DNA from: an uncultured Bacteroidales bacterium
Lineage (GTDB): Bacteria; Bacteroidota; Bacteroidia; Bacteroidales; Bacteroidaceae
Reading direction: 5' to 3'
Assembly: GCA_902787575.1 (NCBI GenBank)
Contig: CADAGX010000002.1
Span: 186,001 to 250,000, forward strand
Length of the DNA: 64,000 bases
Positions 33,001 through 43,000 of this stretch are shown piece by piece. The notes beneath the pieces were generated by a model that saw nothing but the letters and a program-made list of their open reading frames with translations, had not been told where the DNA came from and made no database searches. Both the position numbers and the translations under genes were made by a program. The number at the start of each line of letters is the position of its first letter. The first letter of the stretch is position 1.

Positions 33001-36000
33001 GCTTACCTCTATGACAACAACGATCCTGCCTTTGCCGAGAACGGCAAGGAGCTGATTGCCGAGGATTCTCTCATCCAGGCTTACGATGCTGCCATCGACG
33101 CACTGGAGGAGATTGATTCTCTCAACGCCATGTGGGACGCTTATCAAGAGCTGCTCGAGAGCAAGAAGCCGCTGACTGCAAGTGCCAACGCTTACATCAA
33201 GTACATCAACCGCGCAGCTGAAATCCGTGATCGTCTGAAGACCGACGACAGCTTCGAAGGTGATGACCGCGACTTCCTCGACGGATATATCAACGGTGCC
33301 GACCCCGCCAGCGCAGAAGGTTACCCCAACGGTGCATACTACACTGTGGTGGACGACCATATTCTCTCTGCTGAGCAGCTGGCTGCCGAGATCGAGTACA
33401 TGGAGAACCTGCTGAAGATTGCTGTGGCACGTGGCGGACAGCCTGGTACGGAAGTAACGGACCTGCTCGTGAATGCCAAGTTCAAAGAAGACTTCAAGAC
33501 GGGTTGGGAAGGCAAGATGGCCACTGGCCGCGAGTCTCACACGCTGAAGAGCCCCGTGGATGGTACGCAAGCCTCTTGGATAGGTGCCGAGTGCTGGAAC
33601 AACACGTTCGACATGCACCAGACCGTTACCGGCCTGAAGCAGGGTCTCTACTTGCTGCAGATGAACGCTGCACAGCGTCCGAGCAGCAGCATCGACACGC
33701 AGTCTCTCAACTACACTGCTTCGCTGTATGCTAACGAGAACAGCACGTACATCAACGCAGCTGTTGAGTCTATGATTTCGCAGGCCGAGGCTATCGACGG
33801 TGTGAACGCCAACATCACTGGTGCAACAGCCGACTACGTTGTGGTAGACGAGATGACGCTGGATACCTTCTACATGGCTCACGGCCTCCTCAGTATGGCC
33901 ATCATTGCTAACGCAGACCGCAGCCTCAACTACATTGTGGCCAAGGTGGGCGAAGACGGCAAGCTGACCGTCGGCATCAAGAGCCCGGGTTCGACCTCCG
34001 GCAGCGACTGGACAGGTTTTGCCAACACGAAGGTATTCTATCTTGGCGATATGGACGGTGCTGTAGCAACCGAGGGTATCGACAAGGCACTTGCCGGCCA
34101 GGTGGCTCGCGCTACGAAGATTCTGCAGGACTACATCCCCAGTGCTGGTCCCGACTATGCTACGTATCCCAACTTCAGTGCTGCACTGAAGGAAGCCCTC
34201 GAGACTGCAATCGGCGAAGCCGAGAGCGCTGCAAGCAACGAAGACAAGTACGCTGTCATCCAGAAGTTCTCTGAACTCTTCGAGAATATCTACGCTTGTA
34301 AGCAGGCTTACTTGAGCATGTTCCGCGATGCAAACCTCGTGGAGGATGTGGCCATCATGATGCAGAACGAACTGTCTGAGGCAGACCTCAAAACGTATCT
34401 GGGCATTTCAGATGACCTGCGTGTAGCATACGAAGATGGTCTCTATTCGGCCGAGGAAGCAGCAGCTCCTGCCATCATGGCACCCGTAGAGAAGTTTATT
34501 CCCGAAACGGATCCTGAGGACGGCTTCATGAAGATTACCGACAAGACGCAGATGGCTTACTTCGCTGCATACGCAAATCAGGTGAACGGTGCTCAGAATG
34601 CCAAGATGATGAACGATATCGACATGACGGGTATCGAGTTCATCGGTGTCGGTACAGAGGAGCGTCACTACACAGGTACGTTCGACGGTCAGTGCCACAC
34701 CTTCTCTAACGTCTTTGTTTCCGGTGGCGCCTATGCAGGTGTATTCGGTTGCGTGGGTGGCGGTGCTACCATCAAGCGCTTCATCGTGGATGAGAACAGC
34801 TACATCTATGGCGACCACTTTGTAGGTATCGTAGGTGGTTCAAGCGGCAGTGGTACCATCACACTCGACCAGCTCGGCAACGAGGGTATCGTGGAAGGTG
34901 CCAACCAGAACGTGGCCGGTATCATCGGTTGCAACAATGGCTCGGCTGCTACATTCGTGATTACCAACTGCTACACCACTGGCCCCATCACTGGCGGACG
35001 CGAGAGCGCAGCCATCACAGGATGGACAGGCGGTTCGCAGAGCAGCATCACCAACTGCTGGTCCACCAGCGCTGTGGTAGGTATGGATGGCGGCAAGCCT
35101 TTCTATCGCAACGACGATACTGTTATCTCTAACTGCTTCAACCTCACTGGCGAGCAGGCAACGAAGCTCGACAGCCTCGAGACTGTGAATGGTGCTCTGA
35201 CATGGAAGCTGAATGGCAGCTCGGTAGACGCTGAGCCCGTTTGGTACCAGAAGATTGGCACGGATGCTTATCCGCGTCTGTTCACTGGCGACGTGGTTTA
35301 CTACTACGGCGGTGAGTACATGAACGAGAAGCCCGTTGTGGAACTCAACTCTTATGCTTACGCACTGGAGAGCGCTTCCGACGCAGAGAAGGCTACCATC
35401 TCCTACGCTCTGATGTCTCCGGCCAAGGCTGCGAAGATTAACTTCTACGCTGGCGGCACGAAGGTTCACAGCGAGGAACTGGCAGGCGACGACCTGACAA
35501 TGGGAACCCACTCTGTGGAAGTGCTCAACAAGAACCTGGGTGAGGTTGGCACTGAAATCACGTTCGACGTAGAGGTTACCTCTATCGGCGTGAAGGAGGC
35601 CCGCCGTGTGAATTCTCCGACAGAAGGTGGCCGCTATCTGGCAAATGCCGTTCGCAGCATGGCCTTCAACGACAACACCGAGAGCACAGCCTTCGGTACT
35701 ATCTATGTGGTAGAGCCTAAGACGAGTCGCGACGAACTGACTGGCACCCAGAAGACTGGCGGCATCAGCGACGACAAGCTGCAGGGTCTCTTCGCCTTCA
35801 CTCCCACCTTCGAGCCGATTCTGGCCGAGGACGGCACTCCTGGCTTCAAGGGTGGCCTGACGTACGAAGGCGGTGTTAAGGTGTACGACGATAATGCTCA
35901 GTACGACCCGAAGACTGTGAGCGTGTCCGACGACGGCCGTGTATTCGTGAGCCGTATGAGCGGTCGCTGCAACAGCCCCATCTATGAGGTTAATCCTGAG

Positions 36001-36870
36001 AACCTGAACGAGCCTTGGACTCCTGTCTTCGCAGGCGGTGAGCTCGACAGCACTTCGGGTATTACTTATGTGGGCGATGACATTCAGAGCGGTCAGGTGG
36101 CTGCATTCAGCACCTCTGGCTCTGGCGAGAACCTGAAGTTGTGGGCCATCATGGCAGGCCGTACAGATGGTAAGGTGAACTACAGCGACTTCTTCGCATA
36201 CGTTTATGACCTCGGCACTACGCTGCCTTACACTGGCGTTCCGACGCAGAAGATTGACTCCCTGTGGGGTCAGTGGTCTGTGGCTGCCAGCGGTCTGAAC
36301 ATCGCCACCGACCACAGAGGTGGTGTATGGTTCTGCTCGTTCCGTTCGTCGCCAAAGGCAACCGAGCCCTCTCTCGTTCACATCAACGCAGAAGGCAAGG
36401 TGGACTACTTCGACAAGACGAAGTCGATGCCTGGCGGTGGCCTCGCAGTTAGCCGCGACGGTTCTATCCTCGTTCAGCCTTACGGCAACAAGACCGTGGT
36501 GGTGAACAGTGTGAACTACGCTCCTATGGCTAACGGCATGATTGCCCTCACCCCGCTGGCTTCCATCCCGACGAACGAGAACTACGCAAGCGGTCTGACG
36601 ATGGACTACGCAGGCAACATCTACGTGGCTTCCTACAACAAGACTCCCGAGCGTTCGATGAACCGCTATGTATGGCCTTCGGATGAAGAAGTGGTTACCA
36701 CCACTCCGTCCAGCAAGCGTGCAGCCTTCAAGGTTGGCGAGACGAAGACGGGCATCGAGAAGGTGAACATGGCTGGTGAGAACGAGATTTACAACCTTGG
36801 CGGCGTTCGCATGGAGAAGGCTCAGAAGGGTGTGAACATCGTGAACGGCAAGAAGGTTCTCGTGAAGTAA
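30043..36870 (+). CDS. Giant multi-module surface protein with GLUG-type repeats and a C-terminal beta-propeller
   Basis: This protein has 2,275 residues with a signal peptide (MMKEKLLRMCLMGMMLLAGT). Four related modules, each with YNGTFDGQGH-like GLUG beta-helix sequence and a closing LNG...WxQxLGxDxYP motif, lie at about 25-350, 360-690, 690-965 and 1490-1780. The first two end in GFCSVCKG or GFCAVCDQ. Helical spacers lie at about 973-1080 and 1346-1466, with a beta-sandwich region (about 1140-1336) between them. A propeller-like part (about 1950-2200) precedes the tail IYNLGGVRMEKAQKGVNIVN, ending KKVLVK, typical of Prevotella surface proteins. Codon choice looks strongly biased (AAG, AAC, GAC, GGT), suggesting high expression. 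The probable role is adhesion or glycan contact; this is unproven. Confidence 0.85.
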   Translation: MMKEKLLRMCLMGMMLLAGTSVWALSQVDGVYQIGTGDDLKAFAELVNSGEVDANAVLTADIEYDIKSPQIGNRTNDYTSYNGTFDGQGHSVTINMFAETEGCALFNGVGPKGWVKNLIVKGTITTSSKLAAGVAVDNFGLISNCVADITIVSSISGDATHGGIAARGLQGFVVDCLSMVKMQSKTATNCGGLVGWPTKKMSVENCLNINEMELAQESGSAVVVRNPGGNLGRAYGVYFKTPFGDLTGGTQITDEDLKSGKVCFLLNNDQSDIQWTQNIGEDDYPVPFKTHKQVYCSADTKCDGTTDVEGATYSNTPAGGTPTPHELTAGFCSVCKGVDKTTTYHATSHNDALRGYFNMRYLERDKDGYYLIKNADDMLWLSNMIPMGLERFHARFVNDVDFSEHGYWINTSNWFAGKIDGAGHKVTLNIDGADNYPALVPQLAGDVSNIWIDGTLSTSRTFAGSVCCEFQKQDQRGAPTITNVISTAEIITTKQGDGTQGGLVGRATVGNGKITNCMFAGAITSPDKVTNNCGGLIGWASNPVFVDNCVVAATFDIGDGDNNTFSRNSTNLRVTERPLYYLNANGAIPAGTIQIFEEDLASGALAYLLNGDQSKIEWTQALGTDDYPMPFPGHGQVYAQPSDGYRCDGTPLGTITYTNTPQSVIIPAHTYADGFCAVCDQYDPDYMTPNEDGFYVLSTPRQLAWFSHKVVDGGNGSLNAIMTEDLDMSDETHFRSIGIEKIPYNGHFDGQHHVISNLIINEPAIKGVGFIGAIAGPALIENLTLDESCAITGNGYVGFIGFSAPISGSATLRNLGNEGSVTSVDGANAGGILGCSMSSSVKFTLENCYSTGAIKGPKENGMLSGWLGSNAVVTNCWSTSEIEGFSDEATKFCRRGSATFTNCYATDGDGSQAAKVTAEQVESGYLTYKLNGSKFKDAVWFQTLGEDLHPVTIPTHAVPYYIGGEYGSVKDGEIEDLFEAIKTVEKAYLYDNNDPAFAENGKELIAEDSLIQAYDAAIDALEEIDSLNAMWDAYQELLESKKPLTASANAYIKYINRAAEIRDRLKTDDSFEGDDRDFLDGYINGADPASAEGYPNGAYYTVVDDHILSAEQLAAEIEYMENLLKIAVARGGQPGTEVTDLLVNAKFKEDFKTGWEGKMATGRESHTLKSPVDGTQASWIGAECWNNTFDMHQTVTGLKQGLYLLQMNAAQRPSSSIDTQSLNYTASLYANENSTYINAAVESMISQAEAIDGVNANITGATADYVVVDEMTLDTFYMAHGLLSMAIIANADRSLNYIVAKVGEDGKLTVGIKSPGSTSGSDWTGFANTKVFYLGDMDGAVATEGIDKALAGQVARATKILQDYIPSAGPDYATYPNFSAALKEALETAIGEAESAASNEDKYAVIQKFSELFENIYACKQAYLSMFRDANLVEDVAIMMQNELSEADLKTYLGISDDLRVAYEDGLYSAEEAAAPAIMAPVEKFIPETDPEDGFMKITDKTQMAYFAAYANQVNGAQNAKMMNDIDMTGIEFIGVGTEERHYTGTFDGQCHTFSNVFVSGGAYAGVFGCVGGGATIKRFIVDENSYIYGDHFVGIVGGSSGSGTITLDQLGNEGIVEGANQNVAGIIGCNNGSAATFVITNCYTTGPITGGRESAAITGWTGGSQSSITNCWSTSAVVGMDGGKPFYRNDDTVISNCFNLTGEQATKLDSLETVNGALTWKLNGSSVDAEPVWYQKIGTDAYPRLFTGDVVYYYGGEYMNEKPVVELNSYAYALESASDAEKATISYALMSPAKAAKINFYAGGTKVHSEELAGDDLTMGTHSVEVLNKNLGEVGTEITFDVEVTSIGVKEARRVNSPTEGGRYLANAVRSMAFNDNTESTAFGTIYVVEPKTSRDELTGTQKTGGISDDKLQGLFAFTPTFEPILAEDGTPGFKGGLTYEGGVKVYDDNAQYDPKTVSVSDDGRVFVSRMSGRCNSPIYEVNPENLNEPWTPVFAGGELDSTSGITYVGDDIQSGQVAAFSTSGSGENLKLWAIMAGRTDGKVNYSDFFAYVYDLGTTLPYTGVPTQKIDSLWGQWSVAASGLNIATDHRGGVWFCSFRSSPKATEPSLVHINAEGKVDYFDKTKSMPGGGLAVSRDGSILVQPYGNKTVVVNSVNYAPMANGMIALTPLASIPTNENYASGLTMDYAGNIYVASYNKTPERSMNRYVWPSDEEVVTTTPSSKRAAFKVGETKTGIEKVNMAGENEIYNLGGVRMEKAQKGVNIVNGKKVLVK

Positions 36871-36924
36871 AAGAAATCTCAATCCCCGCCTCTCCGCTCC
36901 GAGAGGTAGGGTTTTCCCTACATT

Positions 36925-36956
36925 GGTGGGCGTTCTTCGGGACGCCCACCTTTTTT
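36925..36956 (+). terminator. Rho-independent terminator of the giant surface protein gene
   Basis: GGTGGGCGT pairs with ACGCCCACC around TCTTCGGG-like loop bases and is followed by TTTTTT. Confidence 0.92.
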
Positions 36957-36982
36957 GTATTCAGAGGACAGACTGCGGCCGC

Positions 36983-37072
36983 AAAAATGCGACGCGTCGC
37001 ATCGCTTCACGCCACACGTCGCAAGTCGTCACGCGACGCGTCGCGTGACGGAAAACTACACGTCGCATTTTT
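36983..37072. repeat. ACACGTCGCA repeat cluster, locus d: nested palindromes
   Basis: The outer arms AAAAATGCGACG (36983-36994) and CGTCGCATTTTT (37061-37072) are complementary. Inside are a perfect 14-bp palindrome TGCGACGCGTCGCA (36988-37001), the 12-mer GCCACACGTCGC (37011-37022) and a perfect 22-bp palindrome with half-site GTCACGCGACG (37028-37049). ACTACACGTCGCATTT (37055-37070) is identical to 7251-7266. Confidence 0.85.
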
Positions 37073-37176
37073 CAGTGCCTCGTGTTAGACATTTTTCTGC
37101 GGCAGATACCTTTTTAAACAAAAAAAAGTTGTATATTTAATTGCGGCAGTTGATACTGCATTCTGAAATATTTTCG

Positions 37177-37184
37177 TACCTTTG
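37177..37184 (+). promoter_or_regulatory. -7 box (TACCTTTG) for cysS
   Basis: TACCTTTG lies 20 nt before the cysS ATG. Upstream is GCATTCTGAA, a word also found at the same approximate distance before the argS promoter. Confidence 0.7.
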
Positions 37185-37204
37185 CGGCGCGAAAAAGAGA
37201 GAAT

Positions 37205-38704
37205 ATGGAACAGACACTTTTCATCTATAACACTTTGACTCGTCGCAAGGAACTTTTCCGTCCCTTGCACGAAGGGCGAGTGGGTATGTACGTGTGTGGC
37301 CCGACGGTTTACGGCGACGCACATTTGGGACATGCTCGTCCCGCCATCACGTTCGACTTGCTCTTCCGTTACCTTCAGCACATCGGATACAAGGTTCGCT
37401 ACGTGCGTAATATCACCGACGTGGGTCATCTGGAGCACGATGCAGACGAGGGCGAAGACAAGATAGCCAAGAAGGCACGGCTCGAACAGCTGGAGCCGAT
37501 GGAGGTGGCGCAGTATTACACAAACCGCTTCCACGAGGCCATGGCTGCACTGAACTGTCTGCCGCCCAGCATTGAGCCGCATGCCACCGGACATATCATC
37601 GAGCAGCAGCAACTCGTCAGCGAGATTCTGCGCAACGGCTATGCCTACGAAAGCAACGGTTCCGTCTATTTCGATGTCGAGAAATACGACAAAGACCACA
37701 AGTACGGCATTCTCTCTGGTCGCAACCTCGAGGAGGTGAAGGACGCCTCGCGCGAGTTGGATGGAGTGGGCGAGAAGCGTCGTCAGGCCGACTTTGCGCT
37801 GTGGAAGAAGGCGCAGCCCGAGCATATCATGCGCTGGCCCAGCCCGTGGAGCGACGGATTCCCCGGCTGGCACTGCGAGTGTACGGCCATGGGGCGCAAG
37901 TATCTGGGCGCGCACTTCGACATTCACGGCGGTGGCATGGACCTCATCTTCCCGCACCACGAGTGCGAGATTGCACAGGCTGTGGCATCGCAGGGCGACC
38001 AGATGGTACGCTACTGGATGCACAACAACATGATTACCATCGAGGGCAAGAAGATGGGCAAGTCGTACAACAACTTCATCACCCTGCCGCAGTTCTTCAG
38101 CGGCGAGCACGAGAAGTTGACGCAAGCCTATGCACCGATGACCATTCGCTTCTTCATTCTGCAAGCTCACTACCGCTCGACGGTGGACTTCGGCAACGAG
38201 GCCCTGCAGGCTGCCGAGAAGGGACTGGCGCGACTGATGGACGGTTGGAAGGCGCTGAAGCGGCTGCAGGAAGGGCAGAAGGTGAAAGGCGCGCCGGCTG
38301 TGGAGATGTCGTACGTCGACGAACTGCGCTCGAAGTGTTACGAGGCGATGAACGACGACCTCAATTCGCCGATTGTTATCAGTCACCTCTTCGATGCTTG
38401 CCGCGTCATCAATACGGTGCTCGACAAGAAAGCCAGCATCTCGGCCGAAGTGGCGCAAGCATTGCTTGGTCTCTTCCATACGTTTGCTTTCGATGTGCTT
38501 GGTCTCGCTGAGGATGCCGAAGGAAACAACAAGGCACGCGAGGAAGCGTTTGGTGCCGTGGTGAATATGGTGCTGGAGCAGCGCGTGCAAGCCAAGGCCG
38601 AAAAGAACTGGGCACTGAGCGACAAGATACGCGACGACTTGGCGGCCCTTGGTTTTGAGGTAAAAGACACCAAGGATGGTTTCAGTTGGACGCTGAATAA
38701 ATAA
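37205..38704 (+). CDS. cysS: Cysteinyl-tRNA synthetase
   Basis: This 499-residue class I synthetase charges tRNA-Cys. The zinc ligand region [19 protein letters not shown] includes the HIGH-type signature HLGH. Further zinc ligands are in WHCECTAMG and FPHHECE. The second signature is KMGKS in [11 protein letters not shown]. The C-terminal DALR and anticodon-binding regions are complete. Length is normal for Bacteroidetes CysS. It is transcribed alone between a -7 promoter and a hairpin that overlaps the end of the convergent gene. Confidence 0.97.
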   Translation: MEQTLFIYNTLTRRKELFRPLHEGRVGMYVCGPTVYGDAHLGHARPAITFDLLFRYLQHIGYKVRYVRNITDVGHLEHDADEGEDKIAKKARLEQLEPMEVAQYYTNRFHEAMAALNCLPPSIEPHATGHIIEQQQLVSEILRNGYAYESNGSVYFDVEKYDKDHKYGILSGRNLEEVKDASRELDGVGEKRRQADFALWKKAQPEHIMRWPSPWSDGFPGWHCECTAMGRKYLGAHFDIHGGGMDLIFPHHECEIAQAVASQGDQMVRYWMHNNMITIEGKKMGKSYNNFITLPQFFSGEHEKLTQAYAPMTIRFFILQAHYRSTVDFGNEALQAAEKGLARLMDGWKALKRLQEGQKVKGAPAVEMSYVDELRSKCYEAMNDDLNSPIVISHLFDACRVINTVLDKKASISAEVAQALLGLFHTFAFDVLGLAEDAEGNNKAREEAFGAVVNMVLEQRVQAKAEKNWALSDKIRDDLAALGFEVKDTKDGFSWTLNK

Positions 38705-38715
38705 TACAAAACGTG

Positions 38716-38750
38716 GAAGGGCAAATGAGACGAGGTCTCACTTGCCCTTC
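38716..38750. terminator. Terminator hairpin between cysS and the convergent gene
   Basis: GAAGGGCAAATGAGA pairs with GTCTCACTTGCCCTTC (one mismatch). The right arm contains the last codons of the minus-strand gene, so that gene ends within the hairpin. Confidence 0.7.
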
Positions 38751-40039
38751 TTCGTTGTTTCCAATTCCCGCAGATTTGCCGGACTGATGGTCAGTGTGGG
38801 TGTCGGCCGGAGTGGCACGACGCTTCCGTTGCCAAGCAACGCTTGCCGCACGCCTTGCAAGATGGGGTCGAGCCGACGCTCGGCGGCACCATGCAACACG
38901 GTGGAGTCGCTGAATGCAGCCTGCTCCTCCTCGTTGGTACGCTGCACGATGTTGGAGGCGGCCCACAGCGTGGAGTCGTAGCCGGCCTGGTCTATGGTTT
39001 CCAGCATGTTGCGGCTCACCTTATGCCCTTTGCGCAGCCGTATCTTCAGTTCGTCAATGTTGTAGAGGAGTGAGCGTGTGACGATTTTGCCTTTCTTTAT
39101 CTGCAGTGCGATGTTTGTGACGTAGGTTCCTCGCCGCTTCGGCAAGTAGTTGGCGTGCAACTTGACGTCGATAGGCACCAGATACGACTTGTTGGCCCCC
39201 ACCACCTTCATCTGCAAGTTCTTCATCTCGCCTTCGAACCGTAGTAGGCGCAGTTTCTTTGGTGCCACGTATAGCGTTCCTTCGAGATAGGGCACCGCCA
39301 GCCTCATGCCGTCCCGCTGTCCGAGCGTGATGCGATAGAGGCTGTCACCGTCGGCCGAGGACAGCACCGCGCAACTTGTGTCGTAGTATTTCTTTATCAG
39401 CTTTGGGTCGTTCAGCGGTATGAGTGTGCCGTTCCAGAACTCGGCGTCCTTGGTCATCGGCCCCAGCCCTACGAGCACGTGCTGATTGGTGCTGTCCATG
39501 TGCGACTCCTCGAAGCCTCGGTCCGAGAACTGTCCACGCAGTCCGCGCATGAAACTCAGCTCGCGAAGGTTGATGGCCGAGCGTGCCTTCATGAAGGACT
39601 CGGCCAACTCCATGCGTTTGCCGTATTGCGTGCTGAGGCGGTAGAAGAAGGAGTTCTGCTTCCGTCGGCTCCAGCTGAATTCCTTGTTGAGCCGCCGTGC
39701 CACCAGTTCCAGCAGGTCCGTGCCCGACAGAATGGTGACTTCGCGCATGACGGCTGCCATGGGTTTCAGCTTCACCACTGCCGGACAGTCTTCGGCTCGC
39801 AACTGCAACTTTTCGTAGCCGATGAAGCTGAATTGCAGCATCTCACCTTTCTGGGCCTCGAGTGTGAAGTCTCCGTCTATGTTTGTCAGTGCGCCGCGAT
39901 CCGGCCCAAGGTAGATGGCAACGAAAGGCAACTCCTGTCCCGTCTCTCCGTCTATCACGTGGCCGTGCACCTGCAACTGCGCGCAGACGACGGCCGGCAT
40001 GGCCCACAGCAGGGCCAGAAGGATAATCTTGTGCTTCAT
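38738..40039 (-). CDS. Exported carboxypeptidase-regulatory-like protein, last gene of the sigma operon
   Basis: This 433-residue protein has a signal peptide (MKHKIILLALLWAMPAVVCA). An N-terminal CarboxypepD_reg-like beta-sandwich (VHGHVIDGETGQELPFVAIY, GALTNIDGDFTLEAQKG) is followed by a long beta-rich region of unknown fold with EVTILSGTDLLELVARRLNK. This arrangement is common in Bacteroidetes envelope proteins that accompany macroglobulin-like partners. The start overlaps the stop codon of the upstream gene by 4 nt (ATGA), so it is translationally coupled. The in-frame extension upstream is not used. Function is unknown. Confidence 0.85.
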   Translation of the reverse strand: MKHKIILLALLWAMPAVVCAQLQVHGHVIDGETGQELPFVAIYLGPDRGALTNIDGDFTLEAQKGEMLQFSFIGYEKLQLRAEDCPAVVKLKPMAAVMREVTILSGTDLLELVARRLNKEFSWSRRKQNSFFYRLSTQYGKRMELAESFMKARSAINLRELSFMRGLRGQFSDRGFEESHMDSTNQHVLVGLGPMTKDAEFWNGTLIPLNDPKLIKKYYDTSCAVLSSADGDSLYRITLGQRDGMRLAVPYLEGTLYVAPKKLRLLRFEGEMKNLQMKVVGANKSYLVPIDVKLHANYLPKRRGTYVTNIALQIKKGKIVTRSLLYNIDELKIRLRKGHKVSRNMLETIDQAGYDSTLWAASNIVQRTNEEEQAAFSDSTVLHGAAERRLDPILQGVRQALLGNGSVVPLRPTPTLTISPANLRELETTKKGK

Positions 40040-43000
40040 CTGTCTTCGGGATAACTGATACCTGTGATAATCTGTCCGTCCTCCGCCAGTCCTTCGGCGC
40101 TCAGCGTGATGGCTGTCGTGCGGCAGTTGTTCCAGAAGCTTACTTTGGCTTCTCCCTTTTCGTCGAGCTGCAGATTCGGATTCCAATAGAGCGTGCGCCG
40201 ATAGTCTTTGAGGTCGGGCAGCGGACGCTGCGAGTAGTTGGGCTGGTAGAACTCCTCGCAGATGCTGTAACCCTGCATCACATAGTGGCGGTCGCGGTAG
40301 GTGGGCCGCACCTCGCCGTCGAGATACTCGAATGCCACGTTCACCGTGGGCTGGTCTGCCCCCATGTAATGTCGGTCTCCCTCGCGGCGTGGCTCGTAGT
40401 CAGTGATGAGCCTTACGTTTTTGTAGTTTCCCATATCGTATCGCCTCAAGCTCTCTTCGCTGTATGGCGCGTAATACTTTCCACGCGTCTCGGGCCACCA
40501 GATATCAGAAATGCCACCAAATCTTAAATCTTCTGTAAAATGCGAGAAATCGATTCTCTCCACGGGTTCTCCGCTTGAGAAGGGAGAAAGATATGAGTCT
40601 ATACGACTCGAGAAAGAAGGTGTGATATTGCCCAAAGATCCACTGTATCCTGGTCCGTTCCTGTAGTGTCGGAAGTCGTTCATGTCTGCCACGTATAGTC
40701 GCGAAACCCACGACATCAGGTAGCTCGGCCCGGTAAACCACCCCGGCGTGAAGCCTGCGTCGGCGCATTCGTTGAAAGCTCTGTATGCGTCCACCACCAG
40801 CGCAGGATGGTCGGTCGAGAACTTGCGAAGTCCGCCGTGGCGTGCGTGTACCTTCACTTCGGCCAGCGTTTTTGTGTCTTTGAGGCTCGGCGCCAGCATG
40901 GTGCCCTCGCGGAATGGCGCCACGTGGGTATGATAGAAGTTGAACGGCTTCACGAAACGCGGGTAGTAAGGTGTCAGGCGGACGTAGAACTCGGGATACT
41001 CCGTGTTGTTCGGCACCACCCATAGGTGCTCGTACGATGGCTTCAGCTTGGATTTGCGCAGCCGCCAGTGGAAAATCTTGTCAATCCAGCGGCGGCGCCG
41101 TTCCGCACCTTTCCACTTTGTAGTGTCGGACGCGGCTAGATTGAGGATACACTCGCCGTAGAACGACGGCATCTGCAGAATGAATTGGCCGTTGCGTGTC
41201 TCCACTTCGCCCACCATATTCGAGAGTCCTTCCACCGTAGGCTTTGTCACCTCCACGTGTACACGTACTTCGTGCTTCAGGTAGCCTGGCGCGTAGTAGT
41301 GGGTGGAATCTTTCTCGCGCAGGCGATAGGAGTAGGTGTTGTGCAGGTCGCGTGCGTAGTCGGCTGTGCCCAGCGTGGGCACCGACACGCCGCTTGGTGA
41401 ACCGCGGTGATGGAAGAAACTTTCCGTTCGGCCGCGGCCCAGCTGTAGGTCGAAGTCTTGATCCTCGCGCCAATGGTATGCCTCGTTTCCCCAGCCGAAT
41501 AATCCCTCTCGGCCGGGCGCGAAGTAGCGGTTCACGGTGCCAAAGAAAACTGGTGTGTCTTCGATGGGATGATTGATGTGGAAAATGCCGGGCGTGGCCA
41601 TCGTGAGCCAATTGTGGCGCCGCCAGCCTTGCACGAGCAGCAGCAGATCGAGATGTCGGCGGTGCTCGTCGTCGTCTTTCTCGAAGTAGTAGTCGGGCTG
41701 CTCCACGAATCCTTTTATCTGGCTGCATAGCAGCATTTCCGTCAGCATGTTGCTGCTGTCGTAGAGATACTCGGAGTAGGCAGCGTCGCGAACGGCCAGC
41801 GAGATGGTGCTGCCTGCGGCATTCGGGTTGGAGACCGCCACGTCTATCTTTTCGAAGGGCCGGTACATGTTGCTCACGCCGTCGAACTCCACCTGTGTGC
41901 GCTCGACATCCTGTTTGTGGCGTATGAAGACGAGGCGGTCGCTATAGACACGCCCATCGGCATTGTACACTGTAACTTGCGCTACGCCTGTCGGCAGCGA
42001 GTCGGTGGGAATGAAAAACTCGGTATCCGTGGCACGGAACTTGCGGAAGAAGTGCAGTGCACCGCCCGTCATCACGGTCACGCCCAGTGTCTCCTGTGCC
42101 GCCGTGCCTCGCGGCTGCAGTGTGAGGCGCAGTTGCTGGCCGACGATGTCGGTTCGAACGGCACAACCATCGGTTTCTGCATAAGGCACTTTCACTCTGA
42201 TGACGCGCCCGCTGTCGCTCTCGAAGTGTGCGTGGTAGCTCTCGCCTTTTTCGTAGTCAAACTCCATTATGCCGCGTCCGCGGTTCTCGGTGTGGGCCTT
42301 AGCCACCGTGTCGCCCTTGCGGTTGGTGACGTACATAGTGCCGCTGATATGCTCGCCATCTCGCTCGTTGGCTTCGAAAGCCACACGCGCATGTGTGCCG
42401 GCCACGAGTACGCCGCCCTCGGGATAGAGTGTGGCTCTTGGCGACGGGCGTTTTGTCTCGGTGCGGAAGTAGCGCTGCTTGGGGCGAGTGGTCATGTTGT
42501 GGTCAAATTCGCCCGGTTCCTTGGGTTTGTCGTAGAGCGGGAAGATGCGGCTGTAGAGTTTCTCGTAGTCGCGGAAATATTCCTTCGCCATCTTTCGGGT
42601 CAGGAAATATTCCTCGGCTGGCCAAGTGTGCATGTGCTGATATTCGCCCCAGTTGAGTTGCCAGCGTGTGTAAGCCCGCAACTCGTAGAACCCACCGTAG
42701 AGCGAGTCGGGTAGCACGAAGGAACCGTAGCCCTGTCCGTTGGTAAGGCGGATAAGGTGGCGTTGCTGCAAGTATCCTTCTTGGTTCCACAGCTCGGCGT
42801 AGAGCAGGCGGCTCAAGTTGGTGGGTCGTCCGGTGTCGCTGCGGCGTACGTAGGCTTTGAAATAGAGCGTGTCGCCGGCAAAGTAGCACGTGTTATCCAT
42901 GTGCAGGAAGACTTCTTCCTGCGGAATCGTCGTGCCGAAATGTTCGAGATTACGCTTCCAACCCTCCAGCGTATTGGGCAGCTGGCTTTGCTCCGACACA

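Noticed and set aside
34840-36882. A 680-codon open frame on the minus strand inside the giant surface protein gene
   Set aside because: It is antisense to a clear exported protein with strong codon bias; no start signal or motif supports it. The same holds for 30574-32301 and 32773-33882 on the minus strand.
36983-37072. A small CRISPR-like array
   Set aside because: Unit sequence, orientation and spacing vary, spacers are only 7-17 bp, and no cas genes are present.
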